Source of the DNA: Halichoerus grypus
Lineage: Eukaryota; Chordata; Mammalia; Carnivora; Phocidae
Length of the DNA: 64,000 bases
NCBI RefSeq assembly: GCF_964656455.1
Contig: NC_135719.1
Span: forward strand, 79,021,562 to 79,085,561
Reading direction: 5' to 3'
The position numbers and the translations under genes were made by a program. Position 1 is the first letter of the stretch; each line of letters begins with the position of its first letter. The notes under the pieces were generated by a model. That model did not search any database. It had not been told where the DNA came from and saw only the letters and a list, made by a program, of their open reading frames with translations. Shown piece by piece: positions 1-8,679 of this stretch.

Positions 1-273
1 CTGAGACATAATAGCTGTCTTTACATACTTAACAACACATTAGGAGAGCCTTTTAGACTTGTTCCAGGAGTTTAACTATGGGAGGCACATGGAGGACTAG
101 AAGGTGGAATCACATCAAGTACTCTAACTAGGTTAATAATGGAATGAGCCTGTGTTCAAGCAGGAGCTAATTGGTGTTCACCTACCAGGGATATTGTAGA
201 GCCAGCCCTTGCAGGGACCTTAAAATAGATCCTTCCAGATTTTGTAATTCTTTTTTTTTTTTTTTGGCTGTAG

Positions 274-3200
274 AGTGAAGAGGAATCAAAAAAGGAATCT
301 CTTAACTCCCCTTTGAAACCAGAATCACAGCTAGATCTTCGTGTGCAGGAGCTGATAGAGTTGATCTGTAATGTCCAGGCCATGGAAGAGATGATGGTAG
401 AAATGAAATATGACACCAAGAAAGCCCCACTCGGTAGGACTTCAGATTCTATCCCACATTCTCTCTTTGTATTTCCTAGTTCCTTTAATAGGACATTTCA
501 TCACCTTCATGATTTAAAGCTTGCTAATATTGTGAATGAAAAAAAGGAGATCTGGGGTGAGAGGTAGTGTGGGGAGGAGAAGCTGTTTTGAGAGTTGAAA
601 GGTGAGAGTCTTTGTCGGGTAGGCACATGAGTACAGTTTCAGGATAGGACCCTAGTTGTGGGGTCTGATGATCTCTGGCTGGGCCTGCAGGGAAGCTGAC
701 AGTGGCACAAATCAAGGCAGGCTACCAGTCTCTTAAGAAGATTGAGGACTGTATTCGGGCTGGCCAGCATGGACGAGCTCTCATGGAAGCCTGCAATGAA
801 TTCTACACCAGGATCCCACATGACTTTGGGTAAGGCCTGTGCTGTTACTTCTCTTTGGTCTTCTACCTAACTATAGTCTTTTTACTCTCATTTATAATGA
901 AATGATCATCTTGGATAGACACAGAGTCAAAATGATTTATAGATAGCCTATGTAGTCAACTTACAAGTTTGGGATGCACTCTCCCGGCCTGATTATAACC
1001 ATATTTTCTGACCAAGTAGAAGTTACCAAGAGAAAATAGGTCTAGATATCCAACCAACAAGTAAAATGGCTTGAGGCATAAAACTCCCTATTTCCTATTC
1101 AAATGATAGTAGGCATATAAAATACATTTTATCTTTGTTGATTCTATATTCTGATGCTTATTCTGTTTTTATTCCTTTTATTGCTTTATAGAGCTCTGTG
1201 ACCTAAAAATAACCCTGAGTGGTCAGCAGGTCTACTTCTGTTTCTAGGCAGTACTATATCCAAGCTGCTCCTTATTGATACTGATATATCTTATTTAAAA
1301 AACAAGATTTGGCTATTATCAAAAACAAGAAATAACAAGGGTTGGAAAGGATGTGGAGGAAAGGGAACTCTTGTATACTACTGGTAGAATTGTAAATTAG
1401 CACAGCCACTATAGGAAACAGTATGGAGATTCCTCAAAGAATTAAGACTAAAACTACCATATGACCCAGCCATTCCACTTCTGCATATTTATCTGAAAAT
1501 TATGAAAACATAAATTCGAAAAGATATGCATCCCTTTGTTCATTGCAGCATTATTTACAGTAGCCAAGATATGGAAACAACCTAAGTGTTCATTACAGAT
1601 GAATGGATAGAGAAGAAGTGGTGTATATATACAATGGAATACTACTCAGCCATAAAAAAGAATGAAATCTTGCCATTTGCAACAGCGTGGTTGGATGGAT
1701 CTTGATGGTATCATGCTAAGCAAAATAAGCCAACAGAGAAAAACAAATACCATATGACTTCACTCATGTGGATTCTAAAAAAAAAAAAAAAAAATTCATA
1801 GGGTCACCTGGGTGGCTCAGTCGTTAAGCGTCTGCCTTCGGCTCAGGTCATGATCCCAGGGTCCTGGGATCGAGCCCCGCACCAGGCTCCCTGCTCCACA
1901 GGGAGCCTGCTTCTCCCTCTCCCACTTCCCCTGCTTGTGTTCCCTCTCGCTATGTCTCTGTCAAATAAATAAATAAAATCTTAAAAAAAAAAATCATAGA
2001 TACAGAGAACAGACAGGGGAAAGGGGTTGGGGGTGGGTGAAATGGGTGAAGGGGGTCAACCATATGGTGAGGAATAGTAACTGAACTTGCAGTGATCATT
2101 TTCAAATTATAAAGCTATGTATATAGATGTAGATATATTAAGGGAACCCATAAAAAAGAATTTCATTTCTAGTCCCAGATGTCAAAATCTATACAGTGTG
2201 TTTGTTTTATCTTTAGTCTGTTACTTTTAGTCATGTGCCTTTGGCCACCTGTCAGAGAACTGATTATGGATTATATCTCTGTCCTTAGACTCCGTACCCC
2301 TCCATTAATCCGGACAGAGAAAGAACTATCAGACAAAGTACAACTACTAGAGGTGAGATATGTGTGGATTGGGAAGTATTACTCTCTGGTTCCAAGTCCC
2401 TACACGTTGATCCTGTATCTCATCTTGCCAGGCTTTGAGAGACATTGAAATTGCCATTAAGCTGGTGAAGACAGAGCTGCAAAGCCCAGAACACCCATTG
2501 GACCAACACTATAGAAAACTACATTGTGCCTTGTGCCCTCTTGACCATGAAAGTTATGAGTTCAAAGTAAGAAAAATGATCATTTATTTTCCTACCTTTA
2601 AGACCAATCCTCCTAACCCCACTGTTCTGTGACTACTTCTGGTTAAAAACAAACTTCTTTTTTTTTTTTTTTTTTGTGAGCAGCAAGCAAGGTTTATTGA
2701 GTGATAGTACAAAGCTCCCGAAGAAAGAAGGGACCCGAGAGGGTTGCCCAAGAGCAAACTTTTATATAGAGCTGAATTTCAATTTACCAGGAATTGGAGA
2801 AGGTAGAGCTCTTTCTCACTGTCTTGTGAGACCATTAGGGAGCAGAAAGTCTGCCAGTTTTTACCAGAAGCCCTGAGGTTCTTCAGCTCAGTCTGGTCTC
2901 TTACAGAGTCCACACCAGCCATTTCTTTCTTTTCACAGGTGATTTCCCAGTACCTGCAGTCTACTCATGCTCCCACACACAGAGACTATACCATGACCTT
3001 ACTGGATGTTTTTGAAGTGGAGAAGGAGGGTGAAAAAGAAGCCTTCAGAGAGGACCTTCATAACAGGTTCAGTTTAGCTTTGGGTTTGGGAAGACATTCC
3101 CTTGCCTGAAGTGCAGTTATGGGACTTCCAGAAAATGGCTTTTTTATGCTTATGGCCTATCTCTGCTGGAGAGCAAGAGAGTACAATAATAGTGGCTTTT

Positions 3201-4669
3201 CCCTAGGATGCTGCTGTGGCATGGTTCCAGGCTTAGTAACTGGGTGGGAATCCTGAGCCATGGGCTTCAAATTGCCCCACCTGAGGCTCCCATCACAGGT
3301 TACATGGTGAGTAGAAATTGAATCCTGGAAGGAGGCACAAGGATAAAGGATACAATAATTTTCTCAGTCCTTCCCCGCCCCCCTCCCCGTTTTTTTTAGA
3401 TTAGGATTCGGCAGTACCCTTCCCAAGAATTAAACCAGCTCACTGATAACCCTGACATATTTTTTTCTTTTTTCACACCCTGACATTTCTTACTATGTCC
3501 TTCTTTCTTTAAATTCCTAAAGATATCCCTTCTGCCGGCTCAGAAAGCAGAAATTCACCAATACACCTGCTTTCTGGAAAAGAATTGCAGGGGGAAATGG
3601 AGAAGGGTCTATAATGTGTTTAAGATCATGGAAACACAGGGTCAGTGATACAGGCCTCCTTTCTAACACAGTGGATTAAGTTTGTTTACATATTTCAGTT
3701 TGGGAAAGGAATCTACTTTGCCGACATGTCTTCTAAGAGTGCCAATTACTGCTTTGCTTCTCGAGTAAAGGATACCGGACTGCTGCTTTTATCAGAGGTG
3801 AGATGACCATATTTATGATCTCTAGCTTATTATTAGTTCCTGTTTTTCCAGAGAGAAAAGTTTGACTCCAGAACTAAGAGGTTCACCTGGGAGAACTTGA
3901 GAGGGGAGCCAAGGGCAATTTCCATTCCATTCCTCTGCAGGACGAGAGGAAGAAAGTACCGATGGGGGCGCCTGGGTGGCTCAGTTGGTTAAGCGACTGC
4001 CTTCAGCTCAGGTCATGATCCTGGAGTCCCGGGATCGAGTCCCACATTGGGCTCCCTGCTCAGCAGGGAGTCTGCTTCTCCCTCTGACCCTCCTCCCTCT
4101 CATGCTCTCTGTCTCTCATTCTCTCCCTCGCAAATAAATAAAATCTTAAAAAAAAAAAAAAAAAAATTAAAAAAAAAAGAAAGTACCGATGGGATTTTTC
4201 TGTTTGGCCTTAGAGCCATCCGGTTCTCAGTAGGATGTGGGTGTTTAAAGATCTTTTGCTTTGCAGGTCGCTCTGGGTCAGTGTAATGAGCTACTAGCGG
4301 CCAATCCTGAGGCAGAAGGATTACTTCAGGGCAAACACAGCACCAAGGGACTGGGCAGGATGGCTCCCAGACCTGCCTCCTTCATCACCCTGTGAGTACT
4401 CAGAGCCTCTAAGGCCAGAAGGCTTCTTTTGGCCAGATAAGACTCTGCTTTCTATATTCTGACTTCTGACCCAGAGGCAGATGTTGACACACTTTTTTCC
4501 ATTTGGCAGGAATGGGAGTACGGTACCCTTAGGACCAGCAAGTGATACAGGAATTCTGAATCCAGAGGGCTATACCCTCAACTACAATGAATTTATTGTC
4601 TATAACCCCAACCAGGTCCGTATGCGATACCTTCTAAAGGTTCAGTTTAATTTCCTGGAGCTGTGGTGA
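274..4669 (+). CDS. PARP2: PARP2, 3' portion (C-terminal ten coding exons)
   Basis: Poly(ADP-ribose) polymerase 2: a nuclear enzyme that transfers ADP-ribose from NAD+ to proteins at DNA breaks. Exons read by eye: 274-433, 691-829, 2289-2352, 2432-2566, 2939-3066, 3207-3306, 3699-3797, 4267-4391, 4510-4669. The 2289 exon follows a short acceptor (ccttag). Phases join cleanly to a TGA at 4667-4669. The first exons carry the end of the WGR region and the helical regulatory domain ([38 protein letters not shown]). The later ones are the ART catalytic domain. The H-Y-E signature is complete: His in LLWHGSR (3207 exon), Tyr in [16 protein letters not shown] (3699 exon), Glu in [15 protein letters not shown] (4510 exon). 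The protein ends FNFLELW. The 5' exons lie outside the window. The gene converges on TEP1. The last five exons have degenerate duplicates at 7100-8500. Nine intervals are listed; no frame break seen. Confidence 0.95.
1318..2160 (+). mobile_element. L1 3' end, split by a SINE
   Basis: 1318-1800 and 1994-2160 read as the 3' end of an L1 LINE. Typical phrases are ACCATATGACCCAGCCATTC, CAATGGAATACTACTCAGCC and a G-rich 3' UTR near 2020-2060. A CAN SINE at 1801-1993 separates the two halves. The element lies in the PARP2 intron between the exons at 691 and 2289. Confidence 0.85.
1801..1993 (+). mobile_element. CAN SINE (SINEC), sense, inside L1
   Basis: The tRNA-like head (CACCTGGGTGGCTCAGTCG) and the AAATAAATAAAATCTT + poly(A) tail are both present. 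The flanks ATTCATAG and AATCATAG suggest a short target-site duplication within the L1. Confidence 0.93.
2659..2900 (-). mobile_element. LTR-derived fragment with poly(A) tail, antisense to PARP2
   Basis: Read on the minus strand, this stretch has a TATA-like TATATAAAAG, then a CTCGGGTCCC motif and an AATAAA followed by CTTGCTTGCTGCTCAC. It then runs into a pure A tract (the T run at 2659-2677 on plus). This is the U3-R layout of a gammaretrovirus-like solo LTR stopping at the R poly(A) site. No coding sequence is present. It sits in the PARP2 intron just before the exon at 2939. The family was not identified. Confidence 0.55.
3965..4178 (+). mobile_element. CAN SINE, sense, in PARP2 intron
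   Basis: Complete element with a near-perfect target-site duplication, AGAAAGTACCGATG, at about 3951-3964 and 4178-4191. It lies roughly 90 bases upstream of the acceptor of the exon at 4267. It is absent from the duplicate copy at 8150-8330, so it inserted after the local duplication. Confidence 0.95.
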
Positions 4670-4681
4670 ATGTCAATATTA

Positions 4682-4687
4682 AATAAA
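4682..4687 (+). promoter_or_regulatory. PARP2: PARP2 poly(A) signal
   Basis: AATAAA lies 13 bases after the PARP2 stop codon, so the 3' UTR would be very short. Another plus-strand AATAAA occurs near 4757, inside the TEP1-derived relic. In the duplicate copy at about 8500 the equivalent position reads TAAATCA, so the signal is lost there. Confidence 0.7.
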
Positions 4688-4734
4688 CCGGATAGGTCTG
4701 ATCTTCAAAGAAGAAAATAGGCAAGGTTTTACTT

Positions 4735-5305
4735 TTGAATTTTCTGATCTTTTATGTAATAAAAATAGCACAAATCTACCACTGGCTTCTTTGGGCTTTA
4801 TTTCTCCAACCACATATTTCTTCTCATGTTTGTACCTCATTTTCAGGGCAGGAAGTACACATTGCTCCATGTATCCCACGGCTAGCTGCAAGTTACTCAG
4901 GATCCTGTTCCTTCACAGCAGACTAGCCTCTGTGCATTGAAGGATGCTAATGGAGACGGATGCTTTTCCCCATTTAAGTCAGTTTTTCTGCAACCTGGAG
5001 TTTGTTGGGTATTATTACAAGAAGGGTAGAGACAACAGAGGCTGCATTGTTCCCTTGCTCCCATCCAAATCTTCTAACTTGCCTTTTTCCCCTGTTTACC
5101 AACTGTAGACCAGGTCTCCCACCACTTATCCTAGGGTTCAGCAGATGTCCAAAAATCTGGAAGCACTTAGAGGACTTGTCACTAACCCTAAATATATCTC
5201 AGGGAGGAAAGGAGAGAAACAGAATGAGTTTTGACATGCCCTGCTCCACCTAAGAAGTACCAAAGTCCAGGTCAGATCCAAAGACTTCCTGATTATTTGT
5301 AAACA
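4735..5305 (-). pseudogene. Degenerate copy of the last two TEP1 exons
   Basis: This stretch aligns by eye with the live TEP1 3' end at about 8590-9250. The last-exon counterpart is about 4775-4955: GGAAGTACACATTGC against AGAAAGTACACGTTGC, and AGCCTCTGTGCATTGAA against GCCGCCTCGCATTGGAA. The exon-54 counterpart is about 5098-5190, including a donor-like TTTACCAACTGTAG against CTTACCAGCTGCAT, then GAAGCACTTAGAGGAC against GGCAGCACATGGAGGGC. Similarity continues into the following intron (AAAGGAGAGAAACAG against GAAGGAGAAGGGATG). The reading frame is shifted and broken. It begins straight after PARP2, in the orientation of TEP1. It is interpreted as half of an ancient tandem duplication. Confidence 0.75.
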
Positions 5306-5467
5306 CATGCAACACAAATACACGTACGTACATACACACATACACACACACACGTACACCATACTTCCTTAGATAAAAGTAAAGGTTATTTAAATGAAAA
5401 CAGTAGCCTGTAACTTTTTAGAGACCAGATTACCAAGATCTATCAAAATTTAAAATATACATACCCT

Positions 5468-5766
5468 GGGGTGCCTGGGTGGCTTAGTCGTTAAGCGTCT
5501 GCCTTCGGCTCAGGTCATGATCCCAGGGTCCTGGGATCGAGCCCCGCATCGGGCTCCCTGCTCGGCGGGAGGCCTGCTTCTCCCTCTCCCACTCCCCCTG
5601 CTTGTGTTCCTGCTCTCGCTATCTCTGTCTCTATCAAATAAATAAATAAAATCTTAAAAAAAAAAAAAATTTTTATCTAAAACTAATGATGTAATGTATG
5701 GGGATTAACATAACAATAAAAAAATTTAAAAATTTTTTTTTCTTTAAAAAAAATAATAAAAGAAAA
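5468..5766 (+). mobile_element. CAN SINE joined to an L1 3'-end tail, one insertion
   Basis: A SINE occupies 5468-5668. About 95 bases follow that look like a carnivore L1 3' end (AAACTAATGATGTAATGTAT, ATTAACATAACAATAAAAAA). The same 17-base sequence TAAAATATACATACCCT flanks the whole block at 5451-5467 and 5767-5783. The SINE and the L1 tail therefore appear to have inserted together. Confidence 0.75.
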
Positions 5767-5924
5767 TAAAATATACATACCCTTTGACCTAAAAACTACA
5801 GATGTGCTTGTCTGTATAGATTATGTCAGTGCAGCATTGTTATATGCAAAGATCCCTAGATAAGGAACTAGTTAAATATACGCACTCATTGAGCTACTGT
5901 GCTGCTGTTAAAACTAGACTACAC

Positions 5925-6425
5925 ACTTCTCCAAAAAGTAGAAGAGAATACTTCCCAACTCATTCTATCAGGCAATAGGAAACCAAAACCAGATAAAGAT
6001 ACCACCAGGAAAGAAAACTATAGACCAATGTCCCTTAAGAATACATATGTGCAATAAAATGCTACCAAGCCTAAACCAGTAACGTAAAAAGAATTATACA
6101 CCATGACAAAGTGAGATTTAGCAAAGGAACGTGAGGTTGGTTCAACACACGAAAATCCATCAGTGTAGGACAAAAGTCACGTGACTATCTTATTAGACGC
6201 AGAAAAGGCATTTGGCAAAATCCAGCACCCTTTCATGATAAACATTCAGCAAAGAATGGAAGGGAACTTCTTCAACCTGATAAACGACATCTATGCAAAA
6301 CCCACAGAAAGACTGAAATGGATGAATGACTCCTTTGAAAATGGGGAAGAAGGAATAAATAATCCTTTCAGAAGGATTTCAATTAATGTAGAAGGCTTGA
6401 GGGAAATAGAAAATCTTTAGAAAAC
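5925..6425 (+). mobile_element. L1 ORF2 fragment (reverse transcriptase part), degenerate
   Basis: DNA such as ACCAAAACCAGATAAAGATA and a short frame with DAEKAFGKIQHPFMI match the L1 ORF2 reverse transcriptase region. The open stretch at 6181-6420 contains deletions relative to the family and is truncated on both sides. It is not a gene. Confidence 0.85.
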
Positions 6426-6434
6426 CACAGTAAT

Positions 6435-6558
6435 GGGGCGCCTGGGTGGCTCAGTCAGTTGAACATCTGACTCTTGAATTTCGGCTCAGGTCATGATCTC
6501 AGGGTTGTGAGACTGAGCCCTGCATCCAACTCTGCACAGAGCATGGAGCCTGCTCGGG
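6435..6558 (+). mobile_element. CAN SINE, sense, 3'-truncated
   Basis: The head GGGGCGCCTGGGTGGCTCAG is followed by the older CATCTGACTCTTGAATTTCG variant. The element stops after GAGCCTGCTCGGG without the CT-rich part or poly(A) tail. Confidence 0.85.
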
Positions 6559-6833
6559 AATAATTGCTATAGTCAAGATCAATGGATGAATGCTGAAATT
6601 AGTGGAACAGGATAACTTTCATAGTCTCAAAAAACCTACCTCAAGATTTACTGATTACTGTGGTAATTTTAACATAGGAGCATAAATTCTTTGCTAACTC
6701 TCCCTCTACAAGGTTTAGTCTCCCTCCTCTTAAGTGGGGGCTGGGCTTAGTGACTTGTTTCTAACAGATTATGGAAAAATAACAGTAAAAAACAAAAACA
6801 AAAACCACCTTACCCGTAAAAGTGATCAAAATT

Positions 6834-7046
6834 GGGGCGCCTGGGTGGCTCAGTTGGTTGAGCATCTGCCTTCGGCTCAGGCCATGATCCCAAGGTCCTG
6901 GATGGAGCCCCACATGGGGCTCCCTGCTCAGCAGGGAGCGTGCTTCTCCCTCTCCCTCTGCCATCCCCCTCTCCCCCCCCATCCCCCTGCTTGTGCTCTC
7001 TGGCTCTCTCCGTCAAATAAATAAAATCTTAAAAAAACAAAAACAA
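6834..7046 (+). mobile_element. CAN SINE, sense
   Basis: Full-length element with head GGGGCGCCTGGGTGGCTCAG, a CT-rich middle and an AAATAAATAAAATCTT tail. It lies just upstream of the PARP2 relic exons. Confidence 0.93.
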
Positions 7047-7099
7047 TGATCTCAGAAGATGTTTAAACTACAACCTAAATTAATTTTCCCTTCAACTCC

Positions 7100-8500
7100 C
7101 TTGGACACATATTTACTTTTACCTAGAGTCTCTTCTTATTGTCACTCACAGCAATTATACTATGACCTTGCTGTACACCTACAAGGTAAGAAAGAAAAAA
7201 ACCTTCAAGAGGGCCTGGCCAACAAGGCTGAGTCTATTGAGCAAAGGTCAAGTTAGCCTTTTCTTAACTTTCTCCATCCCCATTCCTCCAGCCTTAGATA
7301 GGGTGCTTTTGTAGAATTTTTAGAGCATAGAAGACAGACATCTAGGGCTTCCTCCTGTCCTTGGCCCATGCTCTCAGGGAAGCAAAAGGCAAAAAGATTG
7401 AAAGCAGCAACTTTTAGGATGATGCCATGCCATGGTTCTCTGTAGCATTTCTGGGTAGTATTATAAATCATAAATTTCAAATAACCTTAATTTGGATTCT
7501 GGTCACAAGGTATGTGGAGGAGGTGGTCTAGAAGGTATTTTTAGAGCCCTTGCATGAGACACATGAGAAAATATAGAAGCATGACCTATGATTAAGACAT
7601 CAGCTGATGGCATTTCTTATATATTTATCCTCTGGCTGAGGGAGACCGTGGGGCACTGATAGAAATAAGGAAAAAGTCCCTTAGGTGATTTGTCCGTGAA
7701 AACCTGGAATCAGGGCAAAGTGAGAACAAAACTCAGTACCCCTCAACTCCCCAATTCCTCAAAACTCATTTCTAGATCAGAGTGCAGTGGTATTTCTCTG
7801 AGAGAACCCTACCGTCCTGGGACAAAATCTTGTAAGCCTGGCTTATCATACACAAGTCCTTAAATTCTTGGACATAGAAGACCTTTAACCTTTCCCTAAC
7901 CCTTAGAAAGAGCCTCAGGCAACTTCCTCTCCCATAAGATAGAATTACAGGAAAATAAGGTTCTAGAACTTAAAAGGATCACAGTCCATGGTGAGTCCAT
8001 GGGTAGGACTGTTCCATCTCTCCATTCGTTCTAATCTTTGTGAACTTCAGTTTGAGAGCTACACCTTTGTGGTTTCTTCCAAGAATGCAAATTACTATAT
8101 TGACAAACGTGTGCAAGTCAAGTGGCTGGTGCTGTTCGGTCAGAGGCTGTGAAAGCCAGGAGTCTGGTTCTACTCAGCGCCCCGGCTTCTCACCGCTCAT
8201 CTGGGCAGTTAGTTCTGCACAGAAGAGGCTGTTTCTATGGGAGGAACCTAATGTTCTCTCTAAATGCCCTGCCTGGGGGGCACTGTCAACTCACGCTTCC
8301 TTCTTTTATTACTTCTTGACCAAGTGAGATTTCTTCAGCGCTCTGTTCCAACTAAGCGCTGGCCAACATCACTCATTCCTCCCCGTCAGGAATGGCGTCT
8401 CAGGACCCTCGGGCCAGCAAATGACACAAGATTTCTAAAGCCTGGTTTCAAAGAATATCTATTAAAGAGCTGGTTCTCTTTCTTGCGGTTCCAGTAAGGA
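7100..8500 (+). pseudogene. Degenerate copy of the last PARP2 exons
   Basis: Five blocks match PARP2 exons in order. About 7108-7215 matches the 2939 exon (ATTATACTATGACCTTGCTG against ACTATACCATGACCTTACTG). About 7418-7510 matches the 3207 exon (TTTTAG|GATG and CATGCCATGGTTC against CTAG|GATG and TGTGGCATGGTTC). 8051-8145 matches the 3699 exon (CTTCAG|TTTG and TTCCAAGAATGCAAATTAC against TTCAG|TTTG and TTCTAAGAGTGCCAATTAC). About 8335-8370 is a remnant of the 4267 exon. 8390-8500 matches the last exon (GGGCCAGCAAATGACACA against GGACCAGCAAGTGATACA). Splice acceptors are recognisable, but stops, frameshifts and deletions break the frame and catalytic residues are lost. No upstream PARP2 exons were seen, so it is a partial 3' duplicate with no promoter. 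Confidence 0.8.
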
Positions 8501-8597
8501 CTGATGTTAAATCAGAAAAGAAACATGAGAATGTCGTATTCTTGATCCACATCCATGTCAGAACACAGGCAGGACTGCACTGGAGATTTTCTGACAC

Positions 8598-8603
8598 TTT
8601 ATT
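8598..8603 (-). promoter_or_regulatory. TEP1: TEP1 poly(A) signal
   Basis: TTTATT on plus reads AATAAA on minus, about 77 bases past the TEP1 stop codon at 8680-8682. The 3' UTR is therefore short. Confidence 0.7.
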
Positions 8604-8679
8604 TTAAAAATTTTAATCAAGAAAGTAGCCACTGGTATCTTCCGGCTTTGCATCTCTAGCACAAGTGGGTGGTGCATCT

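Noticed and set aside
1..273. Search for the RNase P RNA gene (RPPH1), which neighbours PARP2 in mammals
   Set aside because: It lies at the PARP2 5' end, which is outside this window. Bases 1-273 are intron only.
6181..6420. Small plus-strand ORF with DAEKAFGKIQHPFM
   Set aside because: It is a decayed L1 ORF2 fragment, not a host gene.
8040..8497. Plus-strand ORFs of 95, 65 and 77 codons considered as a new gene
   Set aside because: The region aligns with PARP2 exons and their introns in a broken frame, so it is the duplicate relic.
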